NCBI RefSeq assembly: GCF_006542395.2
Contig: NZ_CP038231.1
Coordinates: forward strand, 1 to 64,000
Source of the DNA: Formicincola oecophyllae
GTDB lineage: Bacteria > Pseudomonadota > Alphaproteobacteria > Acetobacterales > Acetobacteraceae
Length of the DNA: 64,000 nucleotides
Direction: 5' to 3'
The notes below the pieces were generated by a model. The model did no database searches. It had not been told where the DNA came from and saw only the letters and a program-made list of their open reading frames with translations. Shown piece by piece: positions 1 to 6,390 of this stretch. Position 1 is the stretch's first letter. The number at the start of each line of letters is the position of its first letter. A program made the translations under genes and the position numbers.

Positions 1-1935
1 ATGGACAGCACACAGCCCATCAACGCTTCCCCTGACCAGCACACAAGCGACACCCCCCAAGCACCAGAGGGCGCCAGCCAACCAAGCGCCACCCCTTCCA
101 AAGCCACTAAGGGCACCCCCCTCCCCCCAGCGCGGGCGCGTTCCAGCCGACGTGCGCGTATGCCCAAAAATCTGCAGCACATCAATTTGCAGACCATGAA
201 GCCCCTTGGGACTTCACGCCGCAAAGCCACCCCTGATGACGCTGCAACAGGGTTTGACGCGCCAGCCCCCACAGAACCCCTTTTAGAAGGCCCCCCCCTG
301 GCCAGCTCCGTTATGGATGGCGCGCTAAAAGCCACCCCTCTGCAAACTCCGCCGCCCATCCCTGAACAGCAGGTTGCCCTGCCGCAGGAAATCATCGTCA
401 CAGCGCAGGGGGAGAGCACAACAACGCAGCCCTCACCACCAGAAGCCCCTCCCCCAACCCCGGCGGAAAGTGGTGAGGGAAATGCCGAAAGCGCCATCCA
501 GGCCGCCTGGGTGAAGGTGCGCGACCATTTGCGCGCCGTGATTGGGGCTGCTGAATATGACAGCTGGCTTAAACGGTTGGGGGCTGGGCCTTTCGTTGAT
601 GGTGAACTGGTGCTGCACCTGCCAAGCCGCTTTCTGTGCGATTGGGTGCGTGACAAGTACGGTGCGCGCATCAAGGCCCTCCTCGCGCAGGAGGAAGGCT
701 CCATCAAGCGCATCGCCTTCAAGGTGACGCCACGCACCAAGGCGGCGCGCCAAGCTGGCAAAGGCACTAAAAAAGTCGACCCTCAAAGCGATGGCGCTGA
801 AGACACCCTGTTTCCAGAGGTAGAGCAAGCCCCAGACCTGCTGGCCACTATGGGGGAGGGAGCCTTCGCCGCCCACAGAGCAGGGCAGGACCAGCCAGCC
901 CATGGCCCAGACGACCCTGGCGTGATGTTCGACCCGCGCTTCACCTTCGACACCTTCGTGGTGGGCCGCCCTAACGAGGTGGCCTACGCCTGCGCGCGCC
1001 GCGTGGCTGAAAGCCCCGCCACACCAGGCTTCAACCCCTTATTCCTCTATGGTGGTGTGGGGCTTGGGAAAACGCACCTCATGCACGCCATTGGCGCTGA
1101 CCTCATCGAGCGGGGGAAGGTCAGCGTCTCTTACATGTCGGCTGAGAAGTTCATGTACCGCTTCATCGCCTCCATCCGTTCCCAGTCCACCATGGAGTTC
1201 AAGCGGCAGCTGCGCTCTGTTGACGTGCTGATGATTGATGACTTCCAGTTCCTCATCGGCAAGGACAACACGCAGGAGGAGTTCTTCCACACCTTCAACG
1301 CCTTGATTGACGCTGGACGGCAAATCGTGGTCAGCGCCGACAAAAGCCCTTCAGACCTTTCAGGGTTGGAGGACCGCCTACGTACACGCCTGGGCTGCGG
1401 CATGGTGGCGGACCTGCACGACCCCACCTTTGAGCTGCGCCTCTCCATCCTGGTGGACAAAATCAAGGGCCGCGAGGAACTGGTGCCCGCAGCGGTGCTG
1501 GAGTTCCTCGCCCACCGCATAGACGGCAGCGTGCGTGAGCTGGTGGGCGCCCTTAACCGCCTGATTGCCCATGCTGAACTGGTGGGCCGCCCTGTGAACC
1601 TGGAAACGGCCCAGCATGTTCTGCGCGACCTCCTAGCTGCCCATGAGCGCACCACCTCTATTGAGGAGATCCAGCGCCGCGTGGCCGAGCACTGGAATGT
1701 GCGCGTGACAGACATGATCTCAAGCAGGCGCGTGCGCACAGTGGCCAGGCCCAGGCAGGCCGCCATGTACCTGGCCAAGCAACTTACCCCCTATTCCCTG
1801 CCCGACATTGGGCGCGCCTTCGGCAACCGCGACCACACCACCGTCATGCACGCCATCAAGGCTGTTGGCACCTTAATGGCCAAGGACGCTGAGTTCCGTG
1901 AGAGCATGGAAATGCTCAACCGCCTCCTGGGGTGA
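1..1935 (+). CDS. dnaA: Chromosomal replication initiator DnaA
   Basis: ATP-dependent initiator that binds DnaA boxes at oriC and opens the duplex. After a Pro/Thr/Ala-rich N-terminal extension of about 160 residues, domain I begins near residue 165. The AAA+ domain carries Walker A (GGVGLGKTHL, ~351-360) and Walker B (VLMIDDFQF, ~409-417). The C-terminal HTH holds the DnaA signature around NRDHTTVMHAI (~609-619). At 644 residues it is longer than the usual 450-520, entirely because of the extension. Met54 is an alternative in-frame start. The window begins on this ATG, so no upstream control sequence is visible. No clear TTATCCACA-type boxes were noticed nearby, so oriC is probably elsewhere. 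Confidence 0.97.
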   Translation: MDSTQPINASPDQHTSDTPQAPEGASQPSATPSKATKGTPLPPARARSSRRARMPKNLQHINLQTMKPLGTSRRKATPDDAATGFDAPAPTEPLLEGPPLASSVMDGALKATPLQTPPPIPEQQVALPQEIIVTAQGESTTTQPSPPEAPPPTPAESGEGNAESAIQAAWVKVRDHLRAVIGAAEYDSWLKRLGAGPFVDGELVLHLPSRFLCDWVRDKYGARIKALLAQEEGSIKRIAFKVTPRTKAARQAGKGTKKVDPQSDGAEDTLFPEVEQAPDLLATMGEGAFAAHRAGQDQPAHGPDDPGVMFDPRFTFDTFVVGRPNEVAYACARRVAESPATPGFNPLFLYGGVGLGKTHLMHAIGADLIERGKVSVSYMSAEKFMYRFIASIRSQSTMEFKRQLRSVDVLMIDDFQFLIGKDNTQEEFFHTFNALIDAGRQIVVSADKSPSDLSGLEDRLRTRLGCGMVADLHDPTFELRLSILVDKIKGREELVPAAVLEFLAHRIDGSVRELVGALNRLIAHAELVGRPVNLETAQHVLRDLLAAHERTTSIEEIQRRVAEHWNVRVTDMISSRRVRTVARPRQAAMYLAKQLTPYSLPDIGRAFGNRDHTTVMHAIKAVGTLMAKDAEFRESMEMLNRLLG

Positions 1936-2077
1936 AGGGGCGCTGGTTCCGCCCAGGCTTTTCTGTTAAGCTCGCCCCCCGCAACCCTTTGCGGGCGCAC
2001 GGACTGCAGGTGCGCTGACAGTGCCATGGCCACGTGGCGCTCTATGAAGACGCTGTGATGAAAGAGCGGGAGCCATC

Positions 2078-3211
2078 ATGAAGTTCAAGGTCGATCGTCC
2101 CTCCCTTCAGCGGGCCTTGGCCCATGTCCACAGCGTGGCTGAAAAACGCAACACGGTGCCCATCTTAGCTAACGTCCTGCTGAACGCTGAAGGGGGCGCC
2201 CTCGCCCTGACGGCGACTGACATGGAAATCGCTTTGGTGGAGAGCCTCCCTTCTGTAACCGCTGAGCCAGGCGCCACCACCGTGCCGGCGGCCGTCTTGT
2301 TTGAGATCGTCCGCAAGCTCAGCGATCCTGAAATCGAGTTCTCCCAACAGGGGGAGGGGGCGCCGCTCCACGTGCGGGCCGGGCGTTTTGAAACCGACCT
2401 CATGACGCTGCCTGCCGCTGAGTTCCCGGCCATGACGACAGGCACGCTGCCTTTCACCTTCACTGTGCCGCCCGCCCACCTGCGCAACCTCATTGAGCGC
2501 ACGCGCTTTGCCATGTCCAATGAGGAAACGCGCTACTACCTCAACGGCATCTATTTCCACGCCCACCACCCTGAAGGGGGGGCTTTGGGTGATTCGCGCC
2601 TGCGCGCTGTGGCAACAGACGGCCACCGCCTGGCGCAGGTGGACGCCCCTCTACCTGAAGGCGCAGGTGGCATGCCTGGCGTTATCGTGCCGCGCAAAAC
2701 CGTTCTGGAACTCCTCAAGCTGCTTGATGGCGGCGAACAGGATATTGAGGTCGCGCTTTCAGACACGCGCATTCAGTTTCAAGTGGGGCCCATCACCCTC
2801 ACTTCCAAATTGGTGGACGGCGTGTTCCCCGATTATGAGCGCGTCATCCCCCGCCATAATGAGCGCCTGCTGCGGCTGGACAGGCGCGCTTTTGCTGAAG
2901 CCATCGCCCGCGTTGCCGCTATCAGCCAGGAACGCCACCGCCCCATCAAGCTCCACATCGCCCCCAACCAGCTCAAGCTGGAGGCACGCAGCGCCGACCA
3001 GGGCACCGCGCAGGAGGAGCTGGACGAAAACTACGTCACCTACAGTGATGAACCGATGGAAATCGGCTTCCAGGCGCGCTACCTCACCGACATCACGGAC
3101 CAACTCGATGGGGAAGGGGAGTTCCGCTTCGCTGATGGCGCAGCGCCAGCCTTGGTCAGCGACCCCGCTAACCCTGACGTCCTGTTCGTCCTCATGCCCA
3201 TCCGGGTTTGA
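2078..3211 (+). CDS. dnaN: DNA polymerase III sliding clamp (beta subunit)
   Basis: Ring-forming processivity clamp that tethers replicative polymerase to DNA. The 377-residue length and the three repeated clamp-fold segments match the family. The start reads MKFKVDRPSLQRALAHV and the end is the usual hydrophobic VLMPIRV tail. GGGAG lies 6 nt before the ATG. It follows dnaA after 142 bp, the classical order. recF, which often comes next, is absent here and is replaced by a repeat-rich island. Confidence 0.97.
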   Translation: MKFKVDRPSLQRALAHVHSVAEKRNTVPILANVLLNAEGGALALTATDMEIALVESLPSVTAEPGATTVPAAVLFEIVRKLSDPEIEFSQQGEGAPLHVRAGRFETDLMTLPAAEFPAMTTGTLPFTFTVPPAHLRNLIERTRFAMSNEETRYYLNGIYFHAHHPEGGALGDSRLRAVATDGHRLAQVDAPLPEGAGGMPGVIVPRKTVLELLKLLDGGEQDIEVALSDTRIQFQVGPITLTSKLVDGVFPDYERVIPRHNERLLRLDRRAFAEAIARVAAISQERHRPIKLHIAPNQLKLEARSADQGTAQEELDENYVTYSDEPMEIGFQARYLTDITDQLDGEGEFRFADGAAPALVSDPANPDVLFVLMPIRV

Positions 3212-3499
3212 GGGGCCCCTGCCCAAAAGTTACCCAGCAGGGGAAGGATCATGTGAGGCCCTTAAGGCACCTTTGGAAACTTCCCCTGTTAAGCGGTCGT
3301 TCTGAACATAGCTTTGGTTCGGGTTCGGCACATCTTGGTGTGCAAGGTGGTGCGGGGCTCTGGGCAGACGGGTTCCAGCACACTTTGGCCCTCACGCTTC
3401 TTCATGAATTTCCCTGGCTGACGCGTTACAACCATCCGTGCAGTTCTTGTGCTGCGAACCCGTCTAGGGTTTCAGCCCATGAAGCGAAGGGACTTTAGC
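3212..3499. other. Non-coding stretch after dnaN
   Basis: No convincing gene is seen: the possible reading frames have no homology signal, no good ribosome site and poor codon character. A short palindrome (AGGGGCCCCT) lies just after the dnaN stop but has no T-run. The stretch leads into the repeat cluster that begins near 3500. Confidence 0.4.
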
Positions 3500-3830
3500 G
3501 AACCCCTATAGGGCGATAAGCCCGTTAAAGCCGGTGTGAAACCTGTGAAGGCTGTTAAGCCAAACAGCGTGAAGCACCGGCTTGGGATTCCAAGACAGCG
3601 CAGCCCGAAGGGCGAGCGTAATGAGTCTATCTTGGCGGCCAAAGCAAGGGTTTCACTTCTGCTTGCCTGCGGCTGGCGCAGGTTCACCCTTGCTTTAACT
3701 AGGGTCTGTTTAAGATCCCGCGCTGCCCTATAGGCCGCCGCTCCGGGCTAATGGGGGCCAAGAACAGCGCAGAACGTAGTTCAAGCGTAGTAAGCTTTTG
3801 AGTTAAGAGGCGACGATAAGAGAACGCCTC
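3500..3830 (-). repeat. Mosaic palindromic repeat cluster R1
   Basis: Read on the minus strand, blocks of this segment match blocks at 5805-6390. Shared pieces are a box around CTATAGGGCG..AAGCCCGTTAAAG (3506-3530, also at 5881-5905, 6070-6096 and 6361-6385), a segment around CAGCCGCAGGCAAGCAGAAG (also near 6112), and a segment with CTTACTACGCTTGAACTA (also near 5840). R1 and the 5.8-6.4 kb cluster therefore form large imperfect inverted repeats that flank the phage-derived genes. No protein is encoded. Confidence 0.7.
3530..3581 (-). repeat. 52-bp hairpin element, copy 1
   Basis: The segment begins GCCGGTG and ends CACCGGC, a perfect terminal inverted repeat. Internally it contains GGCTGTTAAGCC, a second small palindrome. 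Copies lie at 6309-6360 (opposite orientation, nearly identical) and at 19021-19071 (more diverged). RNA from either strand could fold into a long stem. Confidence 0.75.
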
Positions 3831-3845
3831 AATCATGCTTATCGA

Positions 3846-3982
3846 TTTCTGAGCTGCCTCTGCGGCCAGGCATGGCGGCGTTTGACGCAGCACTTTTCTG
3901 AGCTGTCTGTGCGACAGGGAACCTGAATTCGATCCATCAGTGGCTCTCGCAGTGTTTCTGAGCTGCCGTATGCGGCAGAAAT
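3846..3982. CRISPR. Degenerate array of type I-F-like CRISPR repeats (A)
   Basis: Three repeats start at 3846, 3895 and 3955, each opening TTTCTGAGCTG. The last two are exactly 60 nt apart, which fits a 28-nt repeat plus a 32-nt spacer (3923-3954), the geometry of type I-F systems. The 3895-3922 copy ends GGGAAC and differs at about four positions from the I-F consensus as I remember it. The third copy has a one-base insertion and a perfect CTGCCG/CGGCAG stem. The first interval is only 49 nt. No cas gene is present. A palindromic REP-type element is the alternative reading. Confidence 0.5.
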
Positions 3983-4030
3983 GAGGTTGGATGGCTTATA
4001 AGATACTCACTTCAGCCATCTATGGCCATG

Positions 4031-4285
4031 TTAGGGGCCAAGCAGTTTGCTGAAAGCTTCCCCAGGGTCTTTGCCCTGCTCCACCAGGGCGCGGCCAGCC
4101 AGGGCCAGCATGATGGGCCAAGGCGTTTCTTGGCGGCCGTGCACATAGTTCCAGTAAGTCTGCCGCGGCACGCGCAGCCATTCATAAGCCGCCTTCTGGC
4201 TTTTGAAGCCGGCATGCGCTTGCAGTTTCCTGAGCAGGATTGCTGAGCGCTCTAGTTTGTCCGTTCGTTTGGGACTTACGGCCAT
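4031..4285 (-). CDS. Small HTH-like protein, probably phage-derived
   Basis: An 84-residue basic protein starting MAVSPKRTDKLERS. The middle (KAAYEWLRVPRQTYWNYVHG, ~36-55) looks like a helix-turn-helix of the Cro/repressor kind, followed by WPIMLALAGRALVEQG. The frame stays open upstream to an ATG at 4363, but the extra 26 residues look non-coding. Neither start has a strong ribosome site. It lies in a decayed phage island, so a prophage regulator is plausible. The family is not recognised with certainty. Confidence 0.45.
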   Translation of the reverse strand: MAVSPKRTDKLERSAILLRKLQAHAGFKSQKAAYEWLRVPRQTYWNYVHGRQETPWPIMLALAGRALVEQGKDPGEAFSKLLGP

Positions 4286-4438
4286 GGCGTTGCTCAAATG
4301 AGCGCGTTCAGCAAGAAGGCCAAAGGCACTGAAACCGCCACCACGGCCAGCCAGAACCGCCATGAGAAGTCATTTGATTTTGATTTGGACTGAACAGCTT
4401 TCATGATGCCAGGGCAGGCGTTGACCTGCCCCTCCCCG

Positions 4439-4660
4439 TTAGTGTTTCAACAGGTTCAGGAACCCGAAAGTGGCCCCTGTGATTGCAGTGACCACAACGC
4501 CGAAAACCTTGAGTCGTTCCACCTTATTCGTGAACGCTATGTTTTCAATGTTTGCGAGGGCCTAACGTTCCGCAGCTTGTGCAGCGCTCGTTTGGGCTTT
4601 TTTCAGTTCAAGCTCTGCGCGTTTTAAAGCCTAGTCCAGATCTTCTGGCAGTTCTGTCAT
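4439..4660 (-). pseudogene. Small membrane-protein ORF interrupted by two TAG codons
   Basis: From the ATG at 4658-4660, preceded by AGGAGAA 6 nt upstream, a 73-codon frame runs to TAA. Codons 10 (4631-4633) and 33 (4562-4564) are both TAG. Apart from these it reads as a normal small protein: an acidic start, an amphipathic KR/E-rich helix (~11-50) and a C-terminal membrane segment (VFGVVVTAITGATFGFL, ~53-69). Both ambers are one C-to-T change from CAG (Gln). The shape resembles small phage holin- or lysis-type proteins. It is either decayed or depends on amber readthrough. Confidence 0.55.
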
Positions 4661-4697
4661 GTTGGTTCTCCTATAACCTTCCCGGTGTTCAACCCGG

Positions 4698-4744
4698 TTG
4701 CCAGTGTCATTGCTGACTGTTTAATAATGACTAATGTTTAGTCA
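4698..4744. promoter_or_regulatory. Candidate promoter and palindromic operator
   Basis: The perfect palindrome TGACTAA-TGT-TTAGTCA lies at 4728-4744 in an AT-rich patch upstream of the minus-strand amber ORF. On the plus strand TTGCCA (4698-4703) and AATAAT (4723-4728), 19 nt apart, could be -35 and -10 boxes ending at the palindrome. On the minus strand TTGACT starts inside it. This arrangement suggests a phage-type operator between divergent promoters, which is inference. Confidence 0.4.
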
Positions 4745-4835
4745 AAAGTTAAGCGCCCTTTAGAGCCTAGGCGTTTTTTTCTGGTTGGCCTGTGCTAAAG
4801 ACCAGCAAGGCTGCCTGCTCCTATCAGGCCGCCAA

Positions 4836-4873
4836 GGCGGGGCGCTGGGTTCAAACGGCGCCCCGCCGTTTTT
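4836..4873 (+). terminator. Rho-independent terminator in the phage island
   Basis: A perfect 10-bp stem, GGCGGGGCGC (4836-4845) and GCGCCCCGCC (4858-4867), has a 12-nt loop and is followed by GTTTTT. A weaker one, CGCC/GGCG with seven Ts, lies at 4754-4780. Any plus-strand transcript from the 4.7-kb promoter region would be a short non-coding RNA. Confidence 0.7.
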
Positions 4874-4956
4874 GGTGGTACCTGTGTCCCTTGTGACGCG
4901 TGCGCCTCACGCGCGGGCATCAAACGTGGTTATGGGCGCCCTGAAGCCTGACGCGC

Positions 4957-5321
4957 ATGACTGACGCACGGCAAAATCCCCCCCCGGCACCTCTGACCCT
5001 GTAAAAACCCCTCCTGGCCGCGCACGTGACGCGCCCAGTTGCCATGACGTTGCGGGCCAGCTGGACGGCTGCTCAGGCGTGCGCGCACTTGCTTGTGAAA
5101 TGGAACGCCGCCTCCAACGCCACGGGGAACGTCTTGACGGCCTTGAACGCCAGGCACATGCACTGCAGCGCCAGATTGAAGCCGCCTTGCTGCACATCGC
5201 TGCCCTGATTGAGCGCCAGCCCGGCAGCAAGCGCAGCACCAGGGCGCTGGACGGCAGCATCTCAGGCGCTGCCGGCAGCGTGGCGGGGCCGGTCAGCATG
5301 GTCATTATCTACCATCTGTGA
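4957..5321 (+). pseudogene. Frameshifted small coiled-coil phage protein
   Basis: The ATG at 4957 gives MTDARQN, then enters a run of eight C (4978-4985) and soon meets TAA. With one extra C the frame continues uninterrupted through PVKTPPGRARD into the frame ending at 5321. That frame contains an Arg/Glu/Leu-rich coiled-coil (MERRLQRHGERLDGLERQ, from 5099) and a hydrophobic tail. Its stop overlaps the lysozyme start, as in phage lysis cassettes. A shorter product from GTG 5079 or ATG 5099 could still be made. No family is recognised. Confidence 0.4.
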
Positions 5322-5560
5322 TGGTGACCATGCACACCCTTCATGACGATATCGAAAACGCTTCAAAGCGTGAGGCCGCACAGACGACTGCCTTAGCCCT
5401 ATCGCTTGTGCAGCGTTTCGAGGGTTTCAAGGCCGATCCATACCGTTGCCCCTCCGGGCACTGGACAATCGGTTACGGGCAGACTTTGGGGCATGGCTGG
5501 CCAGTCTCTGGCCTTTCCGCCCCTGTCGCCGAGCTCGAAGCCCGCGCAGAGCTTGAAAAA
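5318..5560 (+). pseudogene. Truncated phage lysozyme (GH24 muramidase) fragment
   Basis: About 81 residues match the N-terminal part of GH24 endolysins: LVQRFEGFKADPYRCPSGHW then TIGYGQTLGHG, including the catalytic-type Glu of FEGF and the YRCP/GYG motifs. Similarity stops at about 5560, just before a CRISPR-like repeat at 5565. The open frame runs on to 5854 but translates repeat DNA. A full enzyme needs about 140-170 residues, so this copy should be inactive. The start (GTG 5318 or ATG 5321) overlaps the preceding ORF. Confidence 0.75.
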
Positions 5561-5564
5561 CCTT

Positions 5565-5652
5565 TTTCTGGGCTGCAAGCGCAGCAGGGAACAAGGGGGA
5601 CAGGCGCCATGTCGAACGCCGCCTTTTCTGAGCTGCCTGTGGGGCACGGTGT
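5565..5652. CRISPR. Degenerate array of type I-F-like CRISPR repeats (B)
   Basis: Two repeats at 5565 and 5625 are exactly 60 nt apart, leaving a 32-nt intervening segment (5593-5624). The first begins TTTCTGGGCTGC and ends CAGGGAAC. The second opens TTTCTGAGCTGCCTGTG and then degenerates. A poorer candidate follows near 5686. It abuts the broken end of the lysozyme gene. The period and repeat length match array A. Confidence 0.45.
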
Positions 5653-5907
5653 AGCCATCAAACATAGCTTCCATTCTATCCCTAATTTTGAGCGCCTTGA
5701 AAAAACGGTAGTTACGGGCTGTCGCCAGAACTGGCTTGAAGAGAGGGATAGATGGGCCCATAGTGCATTTACTGGCTGTTTGCAGCCGTTGAAGCGTGAA
5801 TCAGTTCTAGTTCCCTTATCGCCGCCTCTTAGCCCGAAGACTTACTACGCTTGAACTATGTTCTACGCTCCGTCACTTCGGGCTTTAACGGGCTTCGCCC
5901 TATACGG

Positions 5908-5935
5908 CGGCTCTGCCGCACAGGCAGCTCAGAAA
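5908..5935 (-). CRISPR. Solitary type I-F-like CRISPR repeat
   Basis: The last 23 nt (from CTGCCGCACAGG to CTCAGAAA) agree with the I-F repeat as I remember it for Zymomonas-type arrays. The first five nt differ. It points opposite to the repeats at 3846-3982 and 5565-5652. No partner is found 60 nt away, so it is a lone relic or an array end. Confidence 0.4.
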
Positions 5936-5960
5936 GGGGCAGTTCTGGTTGGTGTTCCCT

Positions 5961-6040
5961 TATCGCCGCCTACAAGCCTGCAGCCTTAGACGGCGGCTTT
6001 TATCGCCGCCTACAAGCCTGCAGCCTTAGACGGCGGCTTT
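5961..6040. repeat. Two perfect tandem 40-bp hairpin repeats
   Basis: 5961-6000 and 6001-6040 are identical, and a third partial copy starts at 6041 (TATCGCC). Each unit contains GCCGCC and GGCGGC as the arms of a hairpin, with CCTGCAG in the loop. Exact identity in a decayed region implies recent tandem duplication. Confidence 0.9.
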
Positions 6041-6206
6041 TATCGCCCCCTATGAGCCCAGAGCGGCGGTCTATAGGGCGCAAGCCCGTTAAAGCCCGGG
6101 TAAACCTGCGTCAGCCGCAGGCAAGCAGAAGTGAAACCCTGGCCTCAGCCGCCAAGACAGGCTTACTACGCTTGGACTGCGTTCTGCGCTATTCTTGACG
6201 CCTATC

Positions 6207-6291
6207 AGCGGAAAAGCTTTCTCCGCTCCAGCTTTGCTGTTCGCTTCAACGTTTTCCGCTTTCACAGGCCTGCGGCCTTAGACGGCGCCGC
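6207..6291. repeat. 85-bp dispersed repeat, copy 1
   Basis: Matches 19219-19303 with about three mismatches in 85. It contains the inverted pair AGCGGAAAA/TTTTCCGCT (6207-6215 and 6252-6260), the small palindrome AGGCCTGCGGCCT and an end block GACGGCGCCGC. Similarity to the other copy extends weakly about 15 bp upstream. Confidence 0.9.
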
Positions 6292-6308
6292 TGTCTAGGA
6301 ACCCCTTG

Positions 6309-6360
6309 GCCGGTGCTACACACTGTTTGGCTTAACAGCCCGCACGGGTTTCACACCGGC
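6309..6360 (+). repeat. 52-bp hairpin element, copy 2
   Basis: Runs from GCCGGTG to CACCGGC, the opposite orientation to 3530-3581 and the same as 19021-19071. It sits 30 bp downstream of the stop of the minus-strand SDR gene, where transcribed RNA could fold and act as a 3' stem. Confidence 0.75.
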
Positions 6361-6390
6361 CTTAACGGGCTTCGCCCTATACGGCGCCTC

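Larger units (their letters stand above)
5805..6390 (+). repeat. Mosaic palindromic repeat cluster R2
   Basis: Stacked short repeats with no credible gene. Blocks match the reverse complement of 3500-3830. Other blocks (6191-6291 and 6309-6360) match the cluster at 19.0-19.3 kb. Two boxes reading TTAACGGGCTTCGCCCTATA occur at 5885-5904 and 6362-6381, in the same orientation and each with a GGGC-TTC-GCCC hairpin. The cluster ends at the stop codon of the SDR gene at 6391. The preceding 5653-5804 also holds no gene, only an inverted repeat TCTATCCCT/AGGGATAGA around 5675-5750. Confidence 0.7.

Noticed and set aside
1936-2077. oriC between dnaA and dnaN
   Set aside because: Only a CCCGCA/TGCGGG hairpin is present; no cluster of DnaA boxes and no AT-rich unwinding element.
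3208-3498. Possible small gene after dnaN
   Set aside because: Starts at the dnaN stop, without ribosome site or recognisable features, and reads into repeat DNA.
3796-3825. A fourth CRISPR-like repeat before array A
   Set aside because: TTTTGAG followed by GAGAAC has the ends but not the body of the repeat, and the spacing is wrong; the segment is explained by the R1 repeat block.
4840-4866. T-loop-like GGTTCAAAC suggesting a tRNA
   Set aside because: The sequence is the loop of a GC-rich terminator; no acceptor, D or anticodon arms can be built around it.
5561-5854. C-terminal part of the lysozyme open frame
   Set aside because: The frame is open but translates CRISPR-like and palindromic repeat sequence; no lysozyme similarity remains.
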